A stretch of DNA of 64,000 nucleotides. It comes from Pseudofabraea citricarpa. Taxonomy: Eukaryota; Ascomycota; Leotiomycetes; Helotiales; Dermateaceae. A program made the translations under genes and the position numbers. Within the stretch, counting starts at the first letter, position 1. Each line of letters starts with the position of its first letter. Location: NCBI GenBank assembly GCA_029641185.1, contig JAPWGK010000015.1, forward strand, positions 868,001-932,000, in the 5' to 3' direction. Positions 26,301 to 37,026 of this stretch are shown here, piece after piece. The notes beneath the pieces are model-generated. The model did no database searches. It was not told where the DNA came from and worked only from the letters and a program-made list of their open reading frames with translations.

Positions 26301-27440
26301 GGGAGTGAGTTGTTTCGTTCAAGTGTCTTCTCTTATTTTTCTTGGTGGTTTGCAGAAATGCTGAGATGGTAGCTTTATTCTCTGCGGCTCCATGTGAGAA
26401 GTTAAGCTACGTTCGTGGCGGAGGAAGAATGCCGTTAGTTATTGGGGAGAGAGAAGAAGTGATAAAGTTACATATCCTACGTGAAAGCCACAAGATCACC
26501 AGTAGCCAACAACCAATTGCAGCATATAATAGTATCGTTACTTGATTTTCTCTCCCGCACTCACACTCAAAGACTTCAAGAATCTCAAGCATCTCATCTC
26601 CATAGCAAAAAAAAGAAAGGAAGAAAAAAGAAAAAGAAGCCACTCAAGAACAAGTGAACAGAATATCAAGAGAAGTACCCTTGTATGGTTCTAAGACTCA
26701 TCATCTCTTATTCTACTTCTTCCCCCATCCAACCCCAACCCAACAACCCAATCCTAAAAGAGAAAAAGAAAGAAGTAGCTCCTACCTATCTTCTTAACTA
26801 ATTCTATTCTATCCTATCATCCATCCCCTCTCCATCTTTGTCAGTCAGCCACAGCAGCGGATATGTTTATTTCTCCATTGGGGGGAACCAGAGTTAGTTA
26901 CCTACAAACTATCTGCTTCTTCTCTTCTATGGTACGTGCCACCGGCCAACCAGAGTCGAGCAGAGAGAGAAAAAGAACCCTCCTCTTCCCCTCTCCCTCC
27001 ACCCTTCTCATTTCCTCACCTACTCGGCCCATTCCATTCTCAATCAGAAGAACCAAAGACAAAAAAAAGAAAAAAAGAAGAAAAAACGAAACTCAGGATT
27101 TTCTGCGTTGCTGTATGAAGTCTAACAATACAATTATACTCTATTCTACTCCCGCCGTTTCTCCTACTTCCCCTTACAATACAACACAGTATAATACACA
27201 AAACATGTGCAATAAAAAACACCACAAAACAGAAACAAAAAAAAAGAGTTTCCAGCAAAGCCAGACAAACTCAGTGAATAAGAATACCTCCTCAACAAAC
27301 CTAGCCACGTCCCGAGCAACCAGCGGCGCTCCTCATAAAGATAAAAGATAAAAGCCGCACGCAAAAACACACAAAAACACAGAATACACACTGCCACGCA
27401 TTAACCTATCTCAACCCCTTCCAAACCCTTCTTCCTCAGC
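23362..27440. other. 4.1-kb gene-free region between convergent genes
   Basis: Both flanking genes point into this gap. It holds homopolymer tracts (T16 at 24364-24379, T11 at 24174-24184, A-runs at 24517 and 27060), CT-rich stretches, TCG and CTG microsatellites near 26030 and 26165, and no frame with normal protein composition. No tRNA or rRNA pattern was recognised. Confidence 0.55.
24364..24379. repeat. T16 homopolymer
   Basis: Sixteen consecutive T residues. It is one of several poly-T or poly-A tracts in this gap. Confidence 0.9.
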
Positions 27441-29871
27441 TCAATACCCAACCCCGCAAGCCTCCAGATCCGAAATCTGGTCCTGCAGCGCCTCGAAAGC
27501 CTTCTTCTCCTTGCGCTGCATGAGCAAGAACTCCAGCCGCTGCTGGATGAGCGCCGCCTCTCTTCCCTGGGCCGTCTTCGGCACCGCCCCAGCCTTGGCC
27601 GGGTGCATAGCCTTCACGTTGATATGTGGAGGTGGAGGAGGTGCTCGTGCTTGTCCGGCAGGTGGGCCATCGTGAGCTTTGCCCGTGTTGGGAAACCTCT
27701 GCACGAAGCGTTCGAGCAGCGGCGTGGCGAGCTGCGCACCCATGGCGTTGGCGATGCGTGCCGAGTGGTTCGGGTTCAGGTTCATGTTCAGGTTCGGGTT
27801 CGCAAAGGCAGGAGATGGCATCATGATGTTCGGCGACACATTTTGGAACCCCGGGGGCGGCACGACCGTCTTGGGAGAGAGGCCATAGTCGTATTGAGGC
27901 CATGAAGGCATCGGCTGCTGTTGCTGTTGTTGCGGAGGCAGTGCGTGGTTCATGTAGATTGGGAGACGGCCTTCATGATAAGCGACCTGCAGAGCCGATG
28001 GCATGCTGACGGGCCCGATGAATACAGGTGGTGGAATGGGCATAGAACCCATGAAGGGATTTTGGAATGGGGCGTTGTACATGTTTGGTGAGATGGCCAT
28101 GGGCTCTGGGAAAAGCTGTTGCTGGTGATAGCTAGGCATTGCGGGCATCATGTTTGGACCGTTGAATGTTGGTGTTGCCTCCGTTGGATCGTAAGTATAA
28201 GTTGGCGATGACTGGTCAGTCATTGTGGCTGCGCCAGGAACGACTTGAGGTTGTGCTTCAGTCGTGCCGCCCCCAACACAGACCGGTGTGCTGGTATTAC
28301 CCATAGGAATCTGAATCTTCAGCTGAGGTCGGTCATTGGAGATAGGCTTGGGCTCTGTCTTGACTTGTGGAGCTGCTGATCCATCTTCTTCTTGTGAGGC
28401 TTGAGACTTGGATTGAGATTGCCGTTGCTTTGGGACATTCAAGGGACGTTCTGCCAACTTTTTTGCTGCTTCGTGTGCTTCGAGCCTTTTTGCTGGAGGC
28501 TGATACTTCATGGTCGTAAACTCTCTTGCCAGGGGATTTAGCTTGCTTGTTGATCTCGGTGCTTTGTCTTCGCCAATAGAAGACGGCCGTGAAGCTCTCG
28601 ATGGGGTACAGTTTACAGGACTGTGGTTGCGAGTGATACTTGGTCCACTCCCATCTACCTCTGTGTGATTAGAATCGACGGTCTTTGATACGTTCGAGAT
28701 AGGCGAGAATTCAACGAAATTTGTTGATGTAGCAGAGGCAGGAAGTTCAAGTGGAGACATCGACTCTGCTTTCTTCAGAGCATCTCTCCTCTTCATCACA
28801 GTCTCCCGAACCCTTGTCAACGTGCCCATACCATATTTAAACTGATTATGCTTGGGTGGCTCGTGCTCATCCTTCTTGGGGCTGCGTGCACCATATTCTA
28901 TAATAGATGGATCTAGTCGTGTTGGTGTATCAGGGGATTCACATGATTGTTTCCTCTCTAGGTCTTGTCGAATCCGTGTCTCGAGATGTTCATATTCAGG
29001 CTTTTCTATCTCGATAACACTAGGGCGAGGTCGATAATCCACTCTTGTTGAGCGCGGCCGGGTGCTTCTGGATCCGTCTTTAAATTTAGAATAGTCTGCT
29101 AATTCGTTAATGATGATGCCCAAACCATGTCGACAAACTTACCAAGGAACGTGGACCTTTCAGTCGTCTTGTTTCCCACTGAATGTTGTTAGTCGAATAG
29201 CTTTGCAGTAGATAACTGTACTTACTCGTCATTGTATGACGCTTGAACTTCGAAGTGTTTCTCTCAGATACTACATAATATCAGCACATCAACTACATAT
29301 ATCCAGCAAGATCAGGACTTACAAGAAGTTCCAGCATCTGTGGCCGGTGTTCTAAAAGACATTCTGCTTCTCACTGTGCATAGGTATTAGTTTCAGAAAG
29401 CAACCACAAGAGAGACAAGGCCACTGACCAGAATCTGGAGATTTCTGACGTGGCGAGATAGGTGATCTATCCTCTGTGACAATCTCAGCAACCAGTAAAA
29501 GCCTCACCACTTCAGAGCTCACCAGTACGCGAAGAAGCACGACTTGATCTAAGGCCTCTGAGAACAACCCTCGAAGGTGCCTTTGTGGGTCTCCTAATGG
29601 TAAGCCTGTGACGAGTCTCCGATTCAACAGGATTGCATTCCTTCGGGGCGTGCCATCTTGTGCTAGGTCTGAGGCCATCAAGTCTGTCTAGCTCCACCGC
29701 AAGCGATCTTGGGCTGACTGGTGTGATAGGAGAGCTACCTTCGAGAAGCTGCTGTTTGAAAGACGGCGATGTGCAGCGGAAACTTCGGGCAACTGTCTTG
29801 GGGGATCTGCCAGATCTCGGGCTTTCGTTGGCTGGCTCCCTGTATCTGACCGTCTTAAAGCGAGCACTCAT
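27441..29871 (-). CDS. Pro/Gln-rich hypothetical protein with C-terminal coiled coil
   Basis: Six exons (29871-29523, 29473-29429, 29373-29323, 29270-29226, 29178-29143, 29095-27441) give 726 residues. Every intron is phase 1 with a GTRAGY-type donor, and the four internal exons are only 36-51 nt. The N-terminal 240 residues are basic and Ser/Arg-rich with many SP/TP sites (SPRSGRSPK, ISPRQKSPDS). The middle is Pro/Met/Asn/Gln-rich with a run of seven or so Gln and polyproline. The end has an amphipathic helix (ALIQQRLEFLLMQRKEKKAFEAL) likely to form a coiled coil. I recognise no catalytic domain. The composition resembles fungal regulatory or RNA-granule proteins, but that is only an impression. 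The SP/TP sites suggest control by proline-directed kinases. Confidence 0.82.
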
Positions 29872-30462
29872 CGTGAGAGGATGTTGACCTTGGAACCGCT
29901 AAGGATTTGTGCTGTGAGGTAATCTAGACATCATCAGAATCCATTCTCCTGCCGTTCAAGAGTGAGCTTACGCAAAATTGATCACTGAGAGCCTCGACTA
30001 CAAGTTGGTGATTGAGCGAAGTGGTTCGTCCCAGAAATGCTAATAACACAATGATATAAGACTTGCTAAACGCTTTCCAAAAACAAGATGAAGCTGCTCT
30101 GGGATATGAGGTAATTTGCTTGCAAGTACAAGATGTTGGATTTGCAGAAGAAGAACTTGGACATATGGGTCTTGATCTAGCTTTGGGCAAGCTCGCTTGT
30201 GGGAAAGGGAGGAACTATGGAAGAGCACAACAGCAGGCAGGCACAAAAGATCACGAAGTAGAATGTCCCTGGCATTTTCATACCGAAATATTATGTTGTG
30301 TAAGATATCAAACACAACTACCATTCGTAGCAAGCAAGCAATTTGTGACGATGGTATTTTTGAACGAAGGTGCTCATCGAATAAGAAATCGCTGTATTAA
30401 GACATCATAGCTTCCATGCCCCGCACGCCTAAAAAGTCACTTTCAGCAGACCCGAGGAGTAC
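29872..30462. other. Intergenic spacer
   Basis: 590 bp between the 3' end of the AIM24-family gene and the start of the P/Q-rich gene. No supported gene. Confidence 0.5.
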
Positions 30463-31848
30463 TTATACAGCTTGGGCATGCGCGCTTAGCCATTGTGCAA
30501 AGGCAGCCTTCTATTGTCAGTATCGAGTGGCAAGATTACGGAGCACGAATAAAACTTACGGGGTTTCTTGTCTGGATGAAAACTGTCCCTGGGCCAGTGA
30601 ATTTGCACACCAAACCCTCTGACGATGACACGGCCGACATGATTCCACCGGATGCAACGCGCTCTAGAATATATTTTGTATTCCAAGCGACCAGGTGGCC
30701 ATTGTCAACAATATACCTCTCGCCATCGGCCAGCTATTTCACAAGTTAGTCTGATGACAATAATAAAATAATATGAAATACTCACATCTTTTCGGATGAT
30801 AGCACCCAAACTTGTGATCCATAAAAGACCAGTTCCACTAATCTTATAAACGAACAGCCCCTCGCCAGAAAACATAGCTTTTCCAATTCCCTGTCTCTTG
30901 TACTCTTTCACCACACCTTGAGTACAAGCTAAGAAAGCATCCTTGCCAACAGACCACTGCTCGTTCCCTGACAACCGGATATTTGTGATATCGCCGAGCG
31001 CCGCAGGTGCAAGGAGAACTTCTCCAGGTCCGGTCAAGGTTGAGTGCATGATATCGCCACCGGTAACCAATTTCTTCATCGAGAATTTGACAGTTCCCTT
31101 CAGGGTGACGGTTGGGGACATTGCGATCATCGCACCTATTTCACTTAGTCGGTTGAAAATTTAAACGACCGAGTTCAACTTGCCAGGCTTAGCACCAACT
31201 GGACATCCCATAGCCAATTGCAAAGTTAGAATACTGTTTGTATCGCGGTGACTAATTCTGTAGCTTCCACCATTGAAAGTTCCCACATCATCTTGTGTTG
31301 AGCTGGCTCCCACAAAGTGAGCTGCCGAAGGAGCACCTTGATCAAGATTTGAAGCATCACTAGTATCTAATGGTTGCTGCTTCTCATCAGGATACTCATC
31401 CGGATGGTTTCCTACAAGACCTCCCGAGGGAGGAGGCTGCTGGTATGCTGGAGCGCCGGAAGAGCTCGCTGGAGGTGATCCAGGTGCGCCACCAAGCACA
31501 GGTTGTTGATACGACGCGCGATGAGAAAAGTTGGTAGGTTGTTGGTAATGTTGCTGCACTTGCGGAGGAGTCGGCTGAGGCGGAGGTGGAGGGGCATATT
31601 GCTGTGATGATGTTTGCTGTGGTGGGGGTGGGTAATATTGATTGTGGCTGGTCTGTGTCGGCGGAGGAGATGAAGGTGGGGGAGCATAGTGTTGTTGGGG
31701 AGCTGTAGAAAACTGAGCCTTCATGAACCAAGACAATTATGACAATTGCCCATACCTGAATTCCCATTGCTTGGAGGAGCTATACAGACTTAGCAATGAT
31801 TGATTAACCTACAAGGCTGTGAGACTCACGAGGGTAGTAGTTAGACAT
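30463..31848 (-). CDS. AIM24/TRAP-like (DUF124) family protein
   Basis: Six exons (31848-31830, 31779-31756, 31702-31184, 31135-30786, 30733-30560, 30510-30463) give 377 residues. The start MSNYYPPPPSNGNSAPQQ comes from two very short exons; intron 2 ends at TTTTCTACAG, the acceptor that keeps frame. The first 150 residues are Pro/Gln-rich and disordered. The AIM24 domain follows: [34 protein letters not shown], the [12 protein letters not shown] block, [31 protein letters not shown] and [13 protein letters not shown]. The fold is a beta-helix like the TRAP attenuator. Yeast Aim24 is a mitochondrial inner-membrane protein, but this copy has a Pro-rich N-terminus and no clear presequence, so I leave the location open. 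Intron 3 is a GC-AG intron. Confidence 0.9.
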
Positions 31849-32684
31849 TGTCGCAAGCTTGGTCGCGTAGAGTATATGCAATATATACTTGAAGCTGGAC
31901 TATCCAATGCCTCCCAAGAGCAAAGAGGAGTTGAAATAGATCTTGATGAGGTGACACTTCGTCGTCAGCACTTGGAAATCTGCAGCCTCGCGGATCACTG
32001 CCCCGCACTCTGACTGAACTCACCACGCAAATGACGATGGCCTGCTTAGACTCGCAACAATTCCCTATGTCGGAAGCAAGAGGAAGGAAAATAGGGGGCA
32101 GGAAAGAAGATCTCAAGCGCACACGAGAGATGAATACCGAAGAAAAGAAAAGAGCTCTGAGAGCTTCACCTGGCTGCTGCATACTAATACTGCTGCGAAC
32201 GCGCTGGCCATTCATTTCATGGCGCGGGGCTGTGTCTATTTCGGTAGCCAAGGATGACAAAGATCCAATGGGATGCAAGACTGAAGAATTGTGGTCTTCG
32301 ATTTACTTGGATGTGAGTGACACGCCCGAGAGCTTGGAATCATTGGGCGCTTAGAAGACAAAAAGGTGGCCTTGCGGGCCATTTTAGCGGCCGGTTCGTG
32401 GATTCGGGTATATTGGGGGCAGAATGCGGCCTGTATCACAAAGAAGTTCTGCATGTAAACCTAATATAGCATAGAGAACAAAAAGTAAAAGGTAGAAAAC
32501 GTAGCAATTCGAATAACTTCTAATGGCGAAATTCGCATCATTTCTATGTAATTGGTCCTACACGGGACGCCAAAGCAAAAGTAAAGGCATCCATAGACCC
32601 TCGTCATGCCCAATATGCTTGCTTCTACAAGCTTTGTGAAGACTTTTGTACTGAAATTTCATGATCCAGCGGCTAAACAGCCCT
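31849..32684. other. Intergenic region
   Basis: 840 bp between the eIF2-beta stop and the AIM24-family start. Open frames here have no conserved look and probably lie in the AIM24-family leader and the eIF2-beta 3' UTR. Confidence 0.5.
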
Positions 32685-33824
32685 CTAACCCTGCTGTCTG
32701 CGTCTCTTACCGACCTGGGCAGAGAAACCGGTCTTGATGGCCGTGACACTACGACGAGATCCGCATGAGTTACAGGTGATAAAGTACAGTCTGTTCTCTC
32801 CCTTGTTGAGCTCAGTATCTGGGGATCTGCACGTCTTGCAAGTGACATATTCCACTTTGACATGTGTTAGCATAGAATTCGATACATCCAAGTTGAACTG
32901 TAGACTTACTGATATATCTTCTCAAGACATTCTCAATCTGCTTCTGTTGGAATCGACCCTTGATAACCAAACGTCTGCTACCGTCGACGGAACCACTCGT
33001 ACCCAACTCAGCAAACAGGTATGAGGTAACGTGCTCATCTGTTCTCTTCATACGCTTGCAGATCTCGGCAATGTTGGCAAAGATGGTCTTCTTGTTACCT
33101 TCACGCAGGCACTGAGGAGGTGGGATCTTGTAACTTCTGGAGCCCGATGACGCGTGATCTGGATTCTTTTGTGCGAGGAGAGTGAAGAAACGTCCGAGAA
33201 GCAATTCGTATCCGATAAGCTTTGTCTCATCGTGTTGCCAGATTCCGGTTCCCTTCTCCATATCTCCCTCGTCGACAGGCTTCTTCTCTGCAGCTGGATC
33301 CTCTCCCTCAGCACCCTCCTTGCCCTCGATGTCCAATGCCGCAAGCTTGGCAGCAAATTCATCCTCGGTTTCCTTTGGCTTCTTGGTCTTCTTCTTCTTC
33401 TTCATCGAGGATAGATCCAGGCCACCGTCCTCTGCTGGTGCATCACCCTCGCCCTCGCCGTCCTCAGCCTTCGGCTTGCTCTTCTTCTTTTTCTTCATGG
33501 TCTTGAGCATATCGCCAATATCGTCGCCATCATCTGCGGCACCATCTGCGCCTTGGTTTAGATCAGTAAATGCACCTAAAGCCGCGGAAAGAGGCGGCGT
33601 ACTTGGTGAATGTGATAACGCAGTAGTGGCTGTATCGTCGTGTCCTTCTGGATTTGTGGTAACATCGCCATTCTCGTCGACTACCGTCGTCCCTTCACTG
33701 AAAGCTACCGACTTGCGCGGTTTTCGGTCAACTTGGGTTTCCTACCAAACGTGTTACAAAAAATTGTTGCCACGAGGGCGAAGTGGGGTGCTGCTAAAAA
33801 GGGTCGACTTACATCGCCCGCCAT
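32685..33824 (-). CDS. SUI3: Translation initiation factor eIF2 subunit beta
   Basis: Three exons (33824-33813, 33741-32910, 32854-32685) give 337 residues. The first exon encodes only MAGD. The acidic N-terminus carries two lysine blocks ([10 protein letters not shown] and [11 protein letters not shown]) of the kind that bind eIF5 and the eIF2B epsilon subunit. The core domain has [20 protein letters not shown] and [16 protein letters not shown]. The C4 zinc ribbon has CKTC (287-290) and CNSC (309-312), followed by [20 protein letters not shown]. The protein is part of the eIF2-GTP-initiator tRNA ternary complex. The second intron ends at an AAG acceptor, giving YIMEYVTC at the junction. It shares a 378-bp divergent promoter region with the Mim2-like gene. 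Confidence 0.96.
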
Positions 33825-34202
33825 GATTGCGGTTTCTTGAAACGATCTGTCTGGAGACGTGGTCCTTCTGTGCGTGATTGTATCGCGTTTAAGAATTGAT
33901 GCTGAGGCGGTAGGTGGTGTCGTTTGAAGTCTTTGTGTGTTGGGTCTCGAGATCGCACATTAATGACTGCATTTCAAGAATGACTCAAATTCACTGGCTC
34001 GTCACGTGGGCTCGGAGCTCCAGCCCGATTACCCCGGCATCTCCAAGCTCAAGCTCAACAAGGCAAGGCAAACAGAATCTCAATCGCCATCACCATCTAC
34101 CACCACAGACTCCTTCGACCACTCAATGCATTGGCGCTGCCTGCGGTAGCGCTCTCTCCGAGAATTAACGAACAATCTATATACGCTCCTCACTCAGCCA
34201 TC
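33825..34202. promoter_or_regulatory. Shared divergent promoter region, eIF2-beta / MIM2
   Basis: 378 bp between two divergent start codons, so both core promoters and leaders must fit here. No clear TATA box was identified. Confidence 0.5.
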
Positions 34203-34592
34203 ATGTCTACTTCAGACTCCTACATCATCCAAGATGCCGTACAAGACTCTCTCTACGACCACGACGAAGTCGACTCTCTGCCATCTTCAGTGGATAGCAG
34301 CGACTTAGACTCAGAGGAGGAATCAGATGCCCAGAAGGAATGGGAACAGAGTCTGCAGCAGCTGGAGCTGGTCTTGACCATGGTGATTGTCCCGTACGCT
34401 GGGAAGTACTTTGGGAGGAAGTTTGCATACTGGAGTAAGTTGATGTCACTGGAATTCCACAGAACTGCGCACTGATGCGAAGACACAGGTTGGGGCAAAT
34501 ACATGGAATGGATGTATCCGGTAGAAGTCCGCTTCACGAACAAAACCGCCTTCAAGGCAGCAGGTGCGGTAGAAGCCGCTGCAACCTTGTGA
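34203..34592 (+). CDS. MIM2: Mim2-like mitochondrial outer-membrane import protein
   Basis: Two exons (34203-34434 and 34489-34592) give 111 residues. The N-terminal half is strongly acidic (DSSDLDSEEESDAQKEWEQS). A single hydrophobic segment follows (LVLTMVIVPYAGKYFG), then a basic/aromatic tail (RKFAYWSWGKYMEWMYP). The arrangement and the pattern EWEQSLQQLE...GKYFGRK resemble yeast Mim2, with its acidic N-terminus, WEESL-type motif, one transmembrane helix and GRK after the membrane. Mim2 works with Mim1 to insert alpha-helical proteins into the mitochondrial outer membrane. The match is from memory of the family pattern, so the call is probable rather than certain. Short length and divergence make such genes easy to miss. 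Confidence 0.72.
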
Positions 34593-35327
34593 GGGGGTAG
34601 GATATCACTTGGATCAACACCTCAGACGACTCGAGACACAGAAGACTCATGAGAAGGTGGCATTGGGCAGGGCGTTTGTCAGGGGAAAGGCGTATTTGCA
34701 TGTTGTGAATAGAGTTCTGCTTTAGAGAGCAGCGTACATAAAGTATGAATATGTTTTGTTTCACTCACTTCAAAATGCAGTTATTGGACGTGAGCTCTTC
34801 TTGGTCGCCTTTGTACGCGCAATGTCCATAAGCATAGCCACACGTTCGGACCTGAAGACTAGGATGCGTGATGCTTACCTATGATTCTCGACAAAACTAC
34901 GCGAGCAACCCAAAAGCGAATCAAGCAACTGCTACAAGCTTTCTAGTATCCAGTATCAAACTGTCTACTACAGCTACCCAGATGTACATGTCCTGTATTT
35001 ACAAAAACCATATCACTCATTGAAAGTAATCGCAATATATTCATACAGTAAAACGCCTAGGCCCCAGGTCTGCCTTCAACCAACCACCTACCCAATACTG
35101 ATCCATCCCAGCCTTTTCCCAAATGGTATTTAATTCATCAACGCCAGCCGGTTCCAAAATGCAGCACCGTGGACCTTCACCTTCCACTTCTTCTCGTGAT
35201 GCTTGCATCAGACAATTCCTGAGATTTAGTCAGTGACCAAAGTTCCAAAGTGCAATAAAAACTACACGCGACAGTACGGAGTGCAGTCAAACCGCATAAA
35301 GTAAGGACTGCTCACCAGTTTGTTGAT
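34593..35327. other. Intergenic region between convergent genes
   Basis: 735 bp between the stops of the Mim2-like and Nce102-like genes. Contains their 3' UTRs; nothing else recognised. Confidence 0.5.
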
Positions 35328-35870
35328 TTAAACCTGAGACATAGACGGACCTTTTCCGATACCTCCTCTGCGCATGCTGCCTCCCGTGAAGCTCAGGAAA
35401 GCCGTGGCGCAGAAAGATGCAAACAGAAACCAGAAAAACGCAGTGGAAGCCTGCAGCTCATGGCATCGCTTCTCTGGGTTGTTGGAGCCGTTTGTGAGAG
35501 AATTAGAGATGACGTAGGCCTAAGGAAAGTTAGCATTGCAATCACATATATAATTTGGTGCACTCACATTATTGCTGCAGCTATGCACACCGAGTTTAGC
35601 TGCTAGCACGACGCCTGCGATGAATGTGAACAAAGCAGAAAGTCCATCTAGAGCTGCGAGAGCGATGGGTATCGCTAGACTTTCAATAATTGTACCAGCT
35701 ATTCCGTAGAGCACAGTGAGCCAGCAGAAGACTGCTACAAACATGGCATAGTTGATTGCGCTTGCATTGCCAGCAAACGCTTCCGCGATCACATTCCCAA
35801 CCAGGGCAGTGATGAGCAGAACCATGAGGAACTGGAAAGCTCTCAGACCCAATTGTACAATGGCGACCAT
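35328..35870 (-). CDS. NCE102: Nce102-like MARVEL-domain plasma-membrane protein
   Basis: Two exons (35870-35568 and 35519-35328) give 164 residues. Four hydrophobic segments are seen: FQFLMVLLITALVGNVIA, MFVAVFCWLTVLYGIAG, the ALDGLSALFTFIAGVVLA segment, and FFWFLFASFCATAFLSF. This is the four-helix MARVEL/membrane-associating topology. The size, the HSCSNN segment and the Gly/Arg/Ser-rich tail (SMRRGGIGKGPSMSQV) match fungal Nce102/Fhn1 proteins, which organise eisosome-linked membrane domains, respond to sphingolipids and aid non-classical export. No signal peptide is needed in this family. Confidence 0.9.
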
Positions 35871-37026
35871 GTTGGCGGGTTTTTCGAGTTGTGGTAGATA
35901 AAGTCTGGGTGGATGGATGCGGGTTTGATTTTTGTGGTATGGAAGATCTATGCGAAGCTGTAGAGAAGAGCTTCAGAGAGAGATTTGAGTTATGGTGCTG
36001 GGCAGTGTGAGGGGGCGATGTTTGGGCTTTAATAAGTGGTCTGACGGGGCAGCGAGTCGACTCGGACTCGCGGTTTGCGGGAACCTATGACGAAATTCGT
36101 CGAGGCGCTTTGCTGAATCGAGAGCACCGTTTTGGTAGTCAAGAATGACAAAAGACAACAGATGATGCGTTGACTTTGAGAAAACTTTGGACTATAATTC
36201 TCGACTTTGAGTAGATGGGATCTAGAGTATTTGTAGCAGATCACAGTGGCAGAAGATAGTTCGGGTTGTGAATGCACGAATGTTGGTTTTCTAAGCCTCG
36301 TGCTCACCATGGCAACGTCCAGAATCCCTGCCGGCAGACGCGTGCATTCAGCTCGCAGCTCCAGACATTCCGGAGCATCATGGATCATGATGGAGCCATG
36401 TCAGGCTGAGGTGCGGTGCTTTGAAGCATCCAAGCATAGCCGCCGGCGCGAACCTGCGACACCTTGTTGTCCTCGCTCAGCCTACCGGACCAGCTCGTCC
36501 ATCGTCATTCCAGAATTTTGAAAGGTACTGTAGCTGCTGGAGGGTAAAGGGTCCAAGCTCCGAGGATTTTCTTTCTCTCTCCAGCTCCAGGCTGCACGTC
36601 CCCGCGGAGAATCATATGCAGGAGATCATGACATAGGCGGCTCAGCACCCACAAACACCGTCAGCGGGGCCTGAATCGATGTATTTTCCTGCAGTACAAC
36701 AGATGCACAACTGCATTATATTGTACTCACTACTACTGTACACTTGTTGGGAGCGTGGGTTAGCCGAAGTCAAACTTGACGCAGCCTTAGCCTGATAAGA
36801 TGCGGGGGCTTGCAAAAAGGTCTAGAGTCAACACTCAACAGTAGACGTGCCAATGTGACGTCGAGTCCGTGTGATGGGTATTCATTCGGCATTCATTGCC
36901 GTTGAAACAACGCCACAACTACGGAGGATTCCCGCCATCGTGAGACAGATAAACAATGTGTTTGTTGTACATATGCCTATTATACATGGCTATCATACCT
37001 ATGCTTACGGACTCTACAACATAATC
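35871..37026. other. Intergenic region
   Basis: 1.15 kb between the COQ2 stop and the Nce102-like start. It should contain the Nce102-like promoter and COQ2 3' UTR. No supported gene. Confidence 0.5.

Noticed and set aside
26863..27351. 162-codon plus-strand open frame in the convergent gap
   Set aside because: Lys, Ser, Thr and Asn runs come from A-rich and CT-rich DNA. It has no domain, no splice support and no natural-looking conserved stretch.
33182..33826. 214-codon plus-strand frame opposite eIF2-beta
   Set aside because: It is exactly antisense to the eIF2-beta lysine and acidic blocks (Ser/Phe-rich mirror), and the sense strand is certain.
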